A stretch of 6,959 bases of DNA from Candidatus Zhuqueibacterota bacterium (GCA_003644825.1 QNDJ01000079.1:1-6959); one strand, 5' to 3'. Positions 1 to 6,959 are shown, counted from the stretch's first letter. Translations and numbers: made by a program. The notes: generated from the letters alone by a model not told the origin.

Positions 1-8
1 AGGAAAGC

Positions 9-40
9 AAAAAATTAATGTATAAAATATTTTATAAACA
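9..40 (-). terminator. Weak candidate terminator after the last gene
   Basis: Just after the regulator's TAG, the minus strand carries a perfect 16-nt AT-only palindrome (21-36) extended by ATG/CAT with a bulge, then a run of six T (complement of A at 9-14). The stem has almost no G-C pairs, so as an RNA hairpin it would be unstable, and the T-run lies several bases beyond it. It could be a poor intrinsic terminator or simply AT-rich spacer. Bases 1-46 hold no supported gene. Confidence 0.25.
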
Positions 41-46
41 TCCCTT

Positions 47-748
47 CTATTCTTTAATAACCTTATAAATTCTCTCGTAAGCCTGGATTTCATTGGGGTT
101 AAGAAGTTTTCCGAATTTGCTGCCTTCCGGTGATTTCATAATTAAAAATTTGGCATATTTTTCCAGTCTATCTTTATCAGGGATGTATAATCTATCAGAA
201 GAGCCCTTCACAGATACAAGATTAAACTGATTTAGTTTTTGCAGCCTCGAATCAAGAACATCCTCAGTGATTCCAAGAAGGTTACACACTTCATCTCTAA
301 CCAGTCTAAGATTCACCGATTTTCCTCTTTCTTCGGTTAGCCCATATTCTTCTACTAAGAGTCCAATAGTTTTAATTATACTGTAATCAAGAGAAATCCT
401 TGTTTTCGGTTTTATACCCTTTTTTGTTTTTATAATTCTCTGAGCTATTGTTTTAATGATAGTTACAAGCCATTCAGGGACTTTTCTGAACTGTGATTCC
501 AAGGTTTTTTTATTTACAACAACGACTTCAGTATCTTCAATTGCTTTAATGCTTGTAGTTCTTACAGGATCTCCAAAAAGTGCCATTTCTCCAAAAAACG
601 ATTTTGCTCCAAGAATCTCAAGAACTATCTGGTCATCTCCCATTTCTCTTATACTTTCAACCTTCCCAGATGTTATTATATACATTTCTCTTCCGATATC
701 CCCCTCATGATAAATGAACTCACCTGCCTGAAAATTTAATTTATTCAT
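47..748 (-). CDS. Crp/Fnr-family transcriptional regulator with cyclic-nucleotide-binding domain
   Basis: Probable DNA-binding regulator responding to a small ligand. The N-terminal half (about 4-105) is a cyclic-nucleotide-binding beta-barrel: NFQAGEFIYHEGDIGREMYIITSG, then the phosphate-binding cassette FGEMALFGDPVRTTS at residues 52-66 with the expected Glu (54) and Arg (63), so cAMP, cGMP or a related nucleotide could bind. There is no Cys cluster as in Fnr. A linking helix (about 92-108) precedes a C-terminal winged-helix-like region. The likely HTH is at about 150-173 (VRDEVCNLLGITEDVLDSRLQKL), followed by a wing at 176-188. The usual recognition-helix pattern R-E/D-T-V-S-R is replaced by E-D-V-L-D-S-R, so the DNA target is probably unlike the Crp consensus. 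The 233 residues fit the family. It starts 30 nt after argF with a weak GGA site. Ligand and regulon are unknown. Confidence 0.88.
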   Translation of the reverse strand: MNKLNFQAGEFIYHEGDIGREMYIITSGKVESIREMGDDQIVLEILGAKSFFGEMALFGDPVRTTSIKAIEDTEVVVVNKKTLESQFRKVPEWLVTIIKTIAQRIIKTKKGIKPKTRISLDYSIIKTIGLLVEEYGLTEERGKSVNLRLVRDEVCNLLGITEDVLDSRLQKLNQFNLVSVKGSSDRLYIPDKDRLEKYAKFLIMKSPEGSKFGKLLNPNEIQAYERIYKVIKE

Positions 749-778
749 AAAAATCCATTCTCGGTTTTATTATTCAAT

Positions 779-1693
779 CTATTTAATTAAATCCACAAGA
801 ATAGCTTTCTGGACATGGAGCCTGTTTTCAGCCTCATCAAATACAACAGAATTGGGTCCATCAATTACTTCATCAGTTATTTCTTCTTCTCTATGAGCAG
901 GAAGGCAGTGCATTACAAGGCAATCATCTTTAGCTTCACTTAATAATTTACTGTCGATTCTAAATCCATCAAAAGCTTTTTTCTTTTCATCAGCATCTTT
1001 TTCCTGCCCCATACTAACCCAGACATCAGTGTAAAGCACATCAGCTTTTTTTGCTGCCTCAAAGGGTTCGTGCATTATTCTGAAGTTATTAAAACCTTTC
1101 TTTTTAGCAAACTCCATAATGGAAGAATCAGGCTCATAACCAACCGGACAGCACACAATAAGCTCAAAAGGAAATTTTGTACTCATATTAATCCAGGAAT
1201 TTGCAACATTGTTTCCATCCCCGATAAAAACTATTTTTAAATTATCCACATATTTTTTATGTTCATAAATTGTAAAAAGGTCTGTCATCACCTGACAGGG
1301 ATGAAGTAAATCCGTCAATCCATTAATTACCGGTATTGTTGCATTTTCAGCAAGTTCGATTATCTCCTTATGAGCAAACAGACGTGCCATAATTCCATCG
1401 TTATATCTTGATAGAACCCGGGCAATATCAGCAGTAGATTCTCTTTTCCCCATCTGAATATCGCCAGGAGACAAATATAGAGCATGCCCCCCCAGCTGAT
1501 ACATCCCTACCTCAAAAGAAATCCGCGTTCTGGCTGAAGGCTTCTGAAAAACCATCGCAAGGGTTTTTCCAATTAATGGACAATATCCTTCTCCGGATAT
1601 TGTTTTCTTCTTTATTTCATCTGTAAGTCTGAATATCTCTTCAATCCATTCTCGCGAATAATCCGCTATAGATATAAAATCTCTTTTCTCCAT
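779..1693 (-). CDS. argF: Ornithine carbamoyltransferase ArgF
   Basis: Cytoplasmic enzyme that transfers the carbamoyl group of carbamoyl phosphate to ornithine, giving citrulline in arginine synthesis. Signature elements are intact: the carbamoyl-phosphate loop SARTR at residues 53-57 within KPSARTRISFEVG, HPCQ at 131-134, GDGNNVANSW at 158-167, the ornithine-binding D-x-x-x-S-M-G at 223-229 and the catalytic HCLPAHR at 262-268. HCLP and DVWVSMG distinguish it from aspartate carbamoyltransferase and favour true ornithine use over the acetylornithine or succinylornithine variants. The 304 residues match the usual length of about 305-315. The ATG at 1693 follows GAGGA with six bases of spacing. 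It starts 36 nt after hslU in the same direction, with no other arginine gene in view. A catabolic role cannot be excluded, but no arcA or arcC neighbour is seen, so an anabolic role is inferred. Confidence 0.96.
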   Translation of the reverse strand: MEKRDFISIADYSREWIEEIFRLTDEIKKKTISGEGYCPLIGKTLAMVFQKPSARTRISFEVGMYQLGGHALYLSPGDIQMGKRESTADIARVLSRYNDGIMARLFAHKEIIELAENATIPVINGLTDLLHPCQVMTDLFTIYEHKKYVDNLKIVFIGDGNNVANSWINMSTKFPFELIVCCPVGYEPDSSIMEFAKKKGFNNFRIMHEPFEAAKKADVLYTDVWVSMGQEKDADEKKKAFDGFRIDSKLLSEAKDDCLVMHCLPAHREEEITDEVIDGPNSVVFDEAENRLHVQKAILVDLIK

Positions 1694-1699
1694 TTTTAT

Positions 1700-1704
1700 T
1701 CCTC
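1700..1704 (-). promoter_or_regulatory. Shine-Dalgarno of argF
   Basis: The minus strand reads GAGGA, six bases and then the ATG at 1693, a well-spaced ribosome binding site in the 36-nt hslU-argF gap. It supports the chosen argF start and lets argF be translated independently of hslU. Confidence 0.75.
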
Positions 1705-1729
1705 AAATTATATTATCTAAAAAGGGAAA

Positions 1730-3079
1730 TTAAAGGATATATCTGCTCAAATCTTCATCCTTAACTATATCTTTTAAAGTTTTTATAACAAATTGTTTTG
1801 TGATAGTAATTTTCTTTTTCTTACCATCGGGAGAGCTGTAAAGTATATCTTCCAGTAGAGTAGTCATAATAGTATGAAGTCTTCTTGCTCCGATATTTTC
1901 AGTTCTTTCATTGACCTCGCTGGCAGTTTTTGCAATTTCTTTTATAGCACCATCGGTAAAACTAATATCAATTCCTTCAGTCTTCAGAAGGGCAGTATAT
2001 TGAGAAACAAGGGCATTCCTGGGCTCAGTCAGGATTCTGATAAAATCTTCTGTTGTTAAGCTATCAAGTTCAACTCTGATAGGAAATCTCCCCTGAAGCT
2101 CGGGAATTAAATCTGAAGGTTTGGATATATGAAAAGCACCTGAAGCTATAAAAAGAATATGATCCGTTTTTACCATACCATACTTTGTAACGACACTGCA
2201 TCCCTCAACAACAGGCAATATATCTCTCTGGACTCCTTCTCTTGAAACATCCGGTCCAACCTTGGATTTAGAACCTGCAATCTTATCAATCTCATCTAAA
2301 AATACAATACCCGAATTCTCGACCCTTTTAATAGCTTCTGTTATTACTTCATCCATATCTATAAGTTTTTGAGCTTCTTCCTGAACAAGGATTTTTCTTG
2401 CTTCAGCAACTGTAATTTTTCTTTTTTTTACCTTCTTCGGTAAAAAACCACCAAAAATCTCCTGAATGTTCAACCCCATTTCTTCTATTCCAATAGGGGA
2501 AAATATCTGCATCATAGGATATGATTCTGAATGAATATCAAGTTCTACAAGCCTTGATTCCAGTTTTTTTTCTTCCAGTTGTTTTCTGAGTTTTTCTCTT
2601 GTGTTATTCCATTTTTCTTCATTTCTTTCATTATTATTTTTTGACCTGCTTTTTCTATTTCTTTTGTAAGGTAAAAGAAGGTCAAGAATTCTTTCTTCAG
2701 CGTGGCTTTCTGCTTTTTTCTGAACCTGTTTTGTTTTTTCTGCTTTTACCATAGATACGGCTAAATCAACCAGGTCTCTGATTATAGACTCAACATCTCT
2801 ACCAACATATCCCACTTCAGTAAATTTCGATGCTTCGACTTTAATAAAGGGTGCATTTGCCAATTTCGCAAGCCTTCTTGCAATTTCCGTTTTACCAACA
2901 CCTGTCGGTCCAATTAAAATAATGTTGTTAGGCATAATTTCTTCCCGGAGATGCTCTTCAACCTGCTGTCTCCTCCATCGGTTTCTCATTGCAATAGCAA
3001 CAGACTTTTTAGCTTTGTCCTGTCCTATAATATATTTATCAAGTTCTTTTACAATTTCCCTGGGAGTCAGTTCTCTCAT
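1730..3079 (-). CDS. hslU: HslU (ClpY), AAA+ unfoldase subunit of the HslVU protease
   Basis: Hexameric ATPase that unfolds substrates and threads them into HslV. Motifs in order: Walker A GPTGVGKT at residues 57-64, pore loop GYVG at 90-93, the intermediate (I) domain at about 110-250 that recognises substrates, Walker B IVFLDE at 258-263, the highly conserved [12 protein letters not shown] block at 275-286, arginine finger R331 in GRFPIRVEL, sensor-2 GARRL at 397-401, and the C-terminal E-D-L-S-R-Y-I-L tail that inserts between HslV subunits to activate them. The 449 residues are close to E. coli HslU (443). The I domain carries a low-complexity Lys/Arg/Asn-rich segment at about 139-160, variable in this family. 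The start is fixed by a strong GGAGG five bases upstream and by the fit of [11 protein letters not shown] to family N-termini. The one-base overlap with hslV predicts coupled translation of the partners. Confidence 0.98.
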   Translation of the reverse strand: MRELTPREIVKELDKYIIGQDKAKKSVAIAMRNRWRRQQVEEHLREEIMPNNIILIGPTGVGKTEIARRLAKLANAPFIKVEASKFTEVGYVGRDVESIIRDLVDLAVSMVKAEKTKQVQKKAESHAEERILDLLLPYKRNRKSRSKNNNERNEEKWNNTREKLRKQLEEKKLESRLVELDIHSESYPMMQIFSPIGIEEMGLNIQEIFGGFLPKKVKKRKITVAEARKILVQEEAQKLIDMDEVITEAIKRVENSGIVFLDEIDKIAGSKSKVGPDVSREGVQRDILPVVEGCSVVTKYGMVKTDHILFIASGAFHISKPSDLIPELQGRFPIRVELDSLTTEDFIRILTEPRNALVSQYTALLKTEGIDISFTDGAIKEIAKTASEVNERTENIGARRLHTIMTTLLEDILYSSPDGKKKKITITKQFVIKTLKDIVKDEDLSRYIL

Positions 3080-3648
3080 TAACGCCTCCGTTTTTGTATT
3101 TTATCTTTTTTTATCTCTTCGACTATAATCTTATCATTGGTATAAATGCAAATTGAAGAAGCAATTTTCATACTCTCCATCACTATTTCTTTTGCACTGA
3201 GGTTAGTATGTTTTTTAAGTACTCTTGCAGCTGCAAGGGCATAAGGGGCACCGGAACCTATAGCAACTATCCCATCATCCGGTTCTATAACATCACCATT
3301 ACCCGAAATCATCAATACATTCTCGGAATCAGCTACAGCAAGCAAAGCCTCAAGTCTTCTTAAAATTTTATCAGTTCTCCATTCTTTAGCTAATTCAACA
3401 GCAGACCTGTATAAATTGCCTTTATACTGTTCAAGTTTTCGTTCAAACTTATCAAATAATGTGAATGCGTCTGCTGCTGTTCCAGCAAAACCTACAAGAA
3501 CTTTATCATTATATATTTTTCTAACCTTTTTTGAGCCGTGTTTTACAATCGTCTCCCCAACAGTAACCTGACCATCTCCACCAAGAGCAACTTCTCCGTT
3601 ATGAATAATACTTATAATAGTTGTTGACCTTGATTTTTGACTTTTCAT
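3079..3648 (-). CDS. hslV: HslV (ClpQ), proteolytic subunit of the HslVU protease
   Basis: Threonine peptidase that forms a double hexameric ring and degrades proteins unfolded by HslU in the cytoplasm. The catalytic threonine is expected at Thr9 in the R-S-T-T-I motif, exposed after removal of an eight-residue propeptide; E. coli HslV has only the initiator Met before TTI. Other proteasome-fold landmarks are present: GGDGQ at 23-27, the conserved K40-K41 pair in [12 protein letters not shown] (K41 corresponds to the catalytic-site lysine), FAG at 54-56, ERKLE at 69-73, ALLAVAD at 101-107, the active-site serine in GSG at 131-133 and ICIYTND at 166-172. At 189 residues it is slightly longer than usual, because of the propeptide and a basic tail ending in three arginines. 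The start is 10 nt after the rpoN stop, with no good Shine-Dalgarno at normal distance. Its TAA shares one base with the hslU ATG. Confidence 0.97.
   Translation of the reverse strand: MKSQKSRSTTIISIIHNGEVALGGDGQVTVGETIVKHGSKKVRKIYNDKVLVGFAGTAADAFTLFDKFERKLEQYKGNLYRSAVELAKEWRTDKILRRLEALLAVADSENVLMISGNGDVIEPDDGIVAIGSGAPYALAAARVLKKHTNLSAKEIVMESMKIASSICIYTNDKIIVEEIKKDKIQKRRR
3085..3089 (-). promoter_or_regulatory. Strong Shine-Dalgarno of hslU encoded in the last hslV codons
   Basis: The minus strand reads CGGAGGCGTTAATG. GGAGG sits five bases before the hslU ATG (3077-3079) and falls inside the final Arg codons of hslV (CGG AGG CGT, then TAA). It is the best ribosome binding site in the window and fixes the hslU start. 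The neighbouring lptB, hslV and crp-like starts have much weaker sites. Confidence 0.85.
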
Positions 3649-3651
3649 AAT

Positions 3652-3668
3652 AAAAATTTCAAATTTTT
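3652..3668 (-). repeat. 17-nt AT-rich inverted repeat across the rpoN stop, just before hslV
   Basis: The sequence is a perfect palindrome around a central base: AAAAATTT, one base, AAATTTTT. It covers the last rpoN codons and its TGA and ends three bases before the hslV ATG at 3648. An AGAAG stretch (3669-3673), the only purine-rich ribosome-binding candidate nearby, lies just upstream of it. As RNA it could form a weak A-U hairpin that brings AGAAG closer to the ATG. The symmetry is seen directly; any function is speculative. Confidence 0.5.
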
Positions 3669-5083
3669 CTTCTGAGTCTGGATACAGGTATCATCATTTG
3701 TTCCCTGTATTTTGCAACAGTTCTTCTTGCAATCGGGATGCCTTCCTTTGCAAGAATTTTAGCAATTTCGCCATCATTATACGGTTTGCCAGAATTTTCG
3801 GCTTCTATTATTTCTCTAATTCTATTTTTTATTCTAAAAGTTGAAACTTCATCACCATCTCTTGTTGTCATTTTTTCACTAAAAAAGAACTTTAATTCAA
3901 AAACTCCATAATCAGTTTGCACATATTTGCCATTTGTAACCCTGCTTATCGTGGAAATATCCATCCCTATTGCATCAGCTATATCCTTTAAAATCATTGG
4001 TTTTAAATAGTTTCTTCCTTTTTCAAAGAATTCTCTTTGTTTATTTACAATTTCTCGCATAACTTTTAACATTGTAATTTTTCTCTGTTGAATCGAATTT
4101 ATCAGCCACCTCGCTGACTCTAACTTCTGTCTTATGTATTTTTTTGCATCTTCTGGTGTGCCTTTATTATCAAGAAGCATATTCTTATATGAATTACTAA
4201 TTCTCAGTTGTGGTATATTACTTTCATTTAAGCTTATAATAAAATCATCTCCGACTTTTTCAACAATTAAATCTGGAATAATATAATTCTGAGAAACCTC
4301 GATATATCCTTCACCGGGTTTCGGGTTTAATTTACTGATCTTATTCATAGCCTCTTTAATCTCATTGAGGCTCACATTAATATCTTTTGCTAATTTCTCA
4401 AATCTTTTATTTTTAAAATCATCAAAATGCTCCTTTATTATTTTAATGGGAAGAGTATAATCACCTTCTTCTTTTGATTTCAATTGATTCAACAAACATT
4501 CCTGCAGATTCCTTGAAGCAATTCCCGGGGGGTCAAAAGTCTGAACAAGTTTAAGAATTTTTTCAACCTTCTCTTTTGATACACTAAACGATTCTGCTAT
4601 ATGGTCAACAGTGCAGGAAAGATATCCATCTTCATTAATATTCCATATTATATATTCACCAATAGCCTGTTCTTTTTCGGATAAATCGTTAAAATGAAGC
4701 TGAGAAATTAGATGGTCTGTTAGAGATAACTGAGCAACTTCTGGCCTTGAATATTCTTCCTGAATATTCGAAACCGGCGTTTTATGTTCAAAATTGTCCT
4801 CATCATTTAATATTTCATCCCAGTCAATTTCGTTTTCTTCTTCGGAACCTGCTTCATCTTCAACATCATCAAACTCATCTTTCCCGACAATATCTTCTTC
4901 TTCATTAATTTCTTCCTGTTCTTCTTCAATATCAATATCTTCTTCAAGAAGAGGATTCAATTCAAGTTCAGCTTTAATTCTCTGCTCAAGAGCAAGCACC
5001 GGCATCTGCAACAATGTAGAAAAAAGAACATGCTGTGGTGATAATTTTTGCTGTAAAAATACCTTTTGTTCTAATCTAACCAT
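3659..5083 (-). CDS. rpoN: RNA polymerase sigma-54 factor RpoN
   Basis: Alternative sigma factor that directs RNA polymerase to -24/-12 promoters and needs an AAA+ enhancer-binding activator to open DNA. The 474 residues match the family (E. coli 477). Region I (about 1-47) has the Gln/Leu-rich activator-interacting pattern ending LELNPLLEE. Region II (about 47-100) is extremely acidic. The core-binding region (about 115-300) contains the typical GYLS and [15 protein letters not shown] motifs. The helix-turn-helix lies around 364-384 ([21 protein letters not shown]), followed by the [10 protein letters not shown] motif. The RpoN box [10 protein letters not shown], which contacts the -24 element, is intact at 452-461. 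The start is one base after the lptB stop, with GGATAGG just upstream inside lptB as a usable ribosome binding site. The lptB-rpoN order is conserved in many diderms; the usual proteobacterial followers hpf and ptsN are absent, replaced by hslVU. No activator gene is in the window. Confidence 0.97.
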   Translation of the reverse strand: MVRLEQKVFLQQKLSPQHVLFSTLLQMPVLALEQRIKAELELNPLLEEDIDIEEEQEEINEEEDIVGKDEFDDVEDEAGSEEENEIDWDEILNDEDNFEHKTPVSNIQEEYSRPEVAQLSLTDHLISQLHFNDLSEKEQAIGEYIIWNINEDGYLSCTVDHIAESFSVSKEKVEKILKLVQTFDPPGIASRNLQECLLNQLKSKEEGDYTLPIKIIKEHFDDFKNKRFEKLAKDINVSLNEIKEAMNKISKLNPKPGEGYIEVSQNYIIPDLIVEKVGDDFIISLNESNIPQLRISNSYKNMLLDNKGTPEDAKKYIRQKLESARWLINSIQQRKITMLKVMREIVNKQREFFEKGRNYLKPMILKDIADAIGMDISTISRVTNGKYVQTDYGVFELKFFFSEKMTTRDGDEVSTFRIKNRIREIIEAENSGKPYNDGEIAKILAKEGIPIARRTVAKYREQMMIPVSRLRRKI

Positions 5084-5084
5084 A

Positions 5085-5816
5085 TTACCTATCCAGTTTG
5101 AATTTTTCTCCTAAATATAACTTTCTTGTTTCCTCATCATTGGCAAGAAAATTTGCATCTCCGGACTTCAGAACGACCCCTTCATATAAAAGATAAGCCC
5201 TATCAGTGACAGATAAAGTTTCATGAACATTGTGGTCAGTAATTAATACCCCTATATTTTTCTTCTTTAACCTAAAAATAATATTCTGAATTTCTTCAAC
5301 AGCGATCGGGTCAACTCCCACAAAAGGTTCATCCAGCAACATAAAATGAGGACTGGTTACCAGAGCCCTTGTAATTTCTACCTTTCTTCTTTCCCCTCCT
5401 GATAATGTATAAGCTTTGTTTTTTCTTAAATGACTTATATTAAGTTCATTAAGTAGAATTTCAAGTTTTTCTTTTTTTTCGTTTTTTGAAATATTTAGTG
5501 TTTCAATAATAGCTTTAATATTCTGTTCAACTGTTAATTTTCTGAAAATTGAGGGTTCCTGAGATAAATAACTTAATCCCATTCTTGCTCTTTTATACAT
5601 AGGCAAATTTGTAATTTCCTTATCACCAAGAAAAACTTTTCCTTCAGTTGGTTTTATAATTCCAATAATCATATAAAAAGTAGTAGTCTTGCCAGCTCCA
5701 TTTGGACCAAGTAACCCTACAATCTCGCCCTCGTTCACTTCAATATTAACATTATCGACCACCCTTTTTTTTCCGTATTTTTTTATCAGTCCTTGGGTTC
5801 GCAGTTTTCTCTTCAT
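5085..5816 (-). CDS. lptB: LptB, ATPase subunit of the lipopolysaccharide export ABC transporter
   Basis: Cytoplasmic nucleotide-binding subunit of the LptB2FG transporter, which hydrolyses ATP to extract lipopolysaccharide from the inner membrane and pass it to the Lpt bridge. All ABC ATPase motifs are visible: Walker A GPNGAGKT at residues 37-44, Q-loop glutamine at 86 in SQEPSIFRKLT, signature LSGGE at 138-142, Walker B MLLDEP at 159-164 and the switch histidine at 195 in TDHN. The Q-loop region and the end (KLYLGEKFKL) closely resemble E. coli LptB, which separates it from generic ABC ATPases such as LivF or LivG. The 243 residues match the family (about 240). The ATG at 5816 is preferred because the sequence from residue 4 onward aligns with known LptB N-termini; it forces a 65-nt overlap with the OstA-like gene. 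No strong Shine-Dalgarno precedes it, so translational coupling is likely. One base separates its TAA from the rpoN ATG. The LptF/LptG permease genes are not in this window. Confidence 0.96.
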   Translation of the reverse strand: MKRKLRTQGLIKKYGKKRVVDNVNIEVNEGEIVGLLGPNGAGKTTTFYMIIGIIKPTEGKVFLGDKEITNLPMYKRARMGLSYLSQEPSIFRKLTVEQNIKAIIETLNISKNEKKEKLEILLNELNISHLRKNKAYTLSGGERRKVEITRALVTSPHFMLLDEPFVGVDPIAVEEIQNIIFRLKKKNIGVLITDHNVHETLSVTDRAYLLYEGVVLKSGDANFLANDEETRKLYLGEKFKLDR

Positions 5817-6959
5817 CTTCTTTTACTTTATCTATCATTTCAGGTGGATAAAACTGACCTTCACCACTATTACATACAAGAATCTTTTTTAAATCGCCAT
5901 TTACAAATTTAATAACAATCTTTTCACCACTTGCTTTATTTGCCCCCTCCATTTTACCATCAGAAAATATATAATAAAGACTTTTCGCATTCTTTCTTGC
6001 AACAATACTATCAACAACGCCACCAGTAAAATACATAAAAATAGATTTGCCCTCAAGTTTATTTTTCAAATCTGATTTCCCTGTAGTATCTGCTCTCGAA
6101 TATATAACAGCATTTTCTTTTGATTCTACTCTATAAATTTCTCTCCCTTTCAAATACAGATTTATTTCATCTGAAATTAATTTATCATCTTTGTAGGTTA
6201 CATAAGGTTTGCCCGTAAGATGAGCGATTTCACTCTCCCTTAAATATAAAGCTTCAGAACAATAAGCCACGATCACACCTTTTTTTATTCTAACATTTTC
6301 CTTTACAAAAAAAGAAGTTGAATCATCAGCTTTAAGAAACTCCATTTTTTCGCCTGAAATAAATATAGAATCACCAGAAACTGTATCTTCCACAACTATA
6401 AGGGGATTCCCTTCTAACAAACCATATTCCTTTTTAACAAGATATTTCCCTTTTTCTCCTTCTCCGTATATTCGTTCTTCTTCGTCCCTGAATCTTATAT
6501 TACCTTTAATAAATACTTCTCCATTATCTTCTATGTATTTCATATAATCACAATGCAATTCTCTTTTCAAATCTTTATAAACAACATTATTCTCTGCTTC
6601 GAATATCCTGTCATTATAAAAATATTTTCCCTTTTTTGCCTTCAATATTTTGTTATTCTCAATAATCTTAAATTCTTTATTGCATTTTGCTTCATTTGAT
6701 TTCACAAGATAAAAAATTTCACTGGAAAACAATTTTCGTTTACCATCAAAAATTCTGACATTTCCCGAGAATTTATAATTTTCCGAATCATCAAAATACC
6801 AGGCTGTATCACATTTCATCTCCACATTTTTTCTTACAAGATACACATTCCCCGAAAGTTTTCTCACCAGGCTTCCATTAACCTCATAACTTGAAAGATA
6901 ATCTGCATTTATAAGTTTTATTTCATCATTGTTTCTATCCTGAGGATAAATCCCTGAAC
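5752..6959 (-). CDS. LptA/OstA-family lipopolysaccharide-transport protein, 5' end outside the window
   Basis: Probably a periplasmic protein of the lipopolysaccharide transport pathway, whose beta-jellyroll repeats would carry lipid between the inner and outer membranes. About 401 residues are visible. The frame stays open to the window edge, so the GTG at 6865-6867 is not the start: the 30 codons before it continue the fold (an N-A-D-Y-L stretch, then V-R-K-L-S-G-N-V). The true start and any signal peptide lie outside. The chain is a series of short beta-rich units with recurring G-N-V/G-x-P turns (SGNV, KGNIRF, EGNPLIV, TGKPYVTY) and ends G-E-G-Q-F-Y-P-P-E followed by a Lys/Arg-rich tail. 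That matches the long OstA-like proteins rather than the roughly 185-residue enterobacterial LptA. No beta-barrel follows, which argues against LptD. The immediately following lptB supports the assignment. The last 20 codons plus stop overlap lptB. The family is secure; the exact role (LptA or a fused LptC/LptA-like bridge) is inferred. Confidence 0.85.
   Translation of the reverse strand, partial: SGIYPQDRNNDEIKLINADYLSSYEVNGSLVRKLSGNVYLVRKNVEMKCDTAWYFDDSENYKFSGNVRIFDGKRKLFSSEIFYLVKSNEAKCNKEFKIIENNKILKAKKGKYFYNDRIFEAENNVVYKDLKRELHCDYMKYIEDNGEVFIKGNIRFRDEEERIYGEGEKGKYLVKKEYGLLEGNPLIVVEDTVSGDSIFISGEKMEFLKADDSTSFFVKENVRIKKGVIVAYCSEALYLRESEIAHLTGKPYVTYKDDKLISDEINLYLKGREIYRVESKENAVIYSRADTTGKSDLKNKLEGKSIFMYFTGGVVDSIVARKNAKSLYYIFSDGKMEGANKASGEKIVIKFVNGDLKKILVCNSGEGQFYPPEMIDKVKEDEEKTANPRTDKKIRKKKGGR

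Noticed and set aside
17-40. Tiny minus-strand reading frame of eight codons starting at the ATG at 38-40
   Set aside because: It coincides with the AT palindrome, is too short to judge and has no similarity I can recognise.
456-710. Plus-strand open frame opposite the regulator's ligand domain
   Set aside because: It lies fully inside a well-supported gene on the other strand and has a low-complexity Ser/Thr-rich composition and no recognisable domain.
749-778. Sigma-54 (-24/-12) or Crp-type operator in the argF-regulator gap
   Set aside because: No GG-N10-GC spacing and no TGTGA-N6-TCACA or TTGAT-N4-ATCAA symmetry was found in this 30-nt gap or in the other intergenic gaps.
1707-1712. Perfect TATAAT on the minus strand in the hslU-argF gap, possible argF promoter
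   Set aside because: A transcript from it would start about seven bases downstream, at or inside the argF Shine-Dalgarno, and I see no convincing -35 element at 17 bases. It is probably chance in AT-rich spacer.
2600-2670. Lys/Arg/Asn-rich low-complexity segment in hslU as a possible insertion or frameshift
   Set aside because: It lies in the I domain, which varies in length and sequence across the family. The frame is continuous, total length is normal and all motifs on both sides are intact.
4749-4769. Two copies of the palindrome GAATATTC 13 bases apart
   Set aside because: They lie inside the rpoN coding region and are explained by the codons there; AT-rich 8-mers like this recur by chance.
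4794-5114. Open frame on the plus strand encoding a Ser-rich protein of about 106 residues
   Set aside because: It is the antisense image of the Glu/Asp-rich region I-II of rpoN: GAA/GAT codons read backwards give TTC/ATC and, in this frame, Ser codons. It has no ribosome site or family resemblance.

Overview
The window is one uninterrupted minus-strand gene cluster from an AT-rich bacterium (about one third G+C by eye). Read in transcription order, from the right edge to the left, it holds: an LptA/OstA-family protein (cut by the right edge), lptB, rpoN, hslV, hslU, argF and a Crp/Fnr-family regulator. No plus-strand gene is supported. Coding density is very high: junctions run from a 65-nt overlap to a 36-nt gap, and no gap is large enough for a conventional promoter with a full leader. 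The simplest reading is a single operon or the inner part of one.

Organism: a Gram-negative-type (diderm) bacterium is implied by the LptA/OstA plus LptB pair, which belongs to the lipopolysaccharide transport machine. The lptA-lptB-rpoN order is a widely conserved neighbourhood in diderms. The long, multi-repeat OstA protein, low G+C and compact genome style would fit an FCB-group or WOR-3/Stahlbacteria-like lineage more than a proteobacterium. That placement is inference and the phylum cannot be fixed from this window.

Right part (about 5085-6959): envelope biogenesis. The OstA-like protein would be the periplasmic lipid-carrying bridge component, and LptB the cytoplasmic ATPase that powers extraction from the inner membrane. 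The two genes overlap by 65 nt in different frames. Middle (1730-5083): sigma-54 (rpoN), then the two subunits of the HslVU (ClpQY) ATP-dependent protease. All their catalytic motifs are intact; hslV and hslU overlap by one base, and the hslU Shine-Dalgarno is embedded in the last hslV codons. Left part (47-1693): ornithine carbamoyltransferase (arginine synthesis), then a cyclic-nucleotide-binding-domain regulator with a divergent winged-helix end. The last 46 bases hold only an AT-only palindrome followed by a T-run, a weak terminator candidate.

I found no mobile element, CRISPR array, RNA gene or convincing unknown system. All seven genes belong to known families. The points worth a second look are the long OstA/lptB overlap, the encoded ribosome binding site in the hslV tail, the AT palindrome between rpoN and hslV, and the unusual regulator at the end of the cluster.
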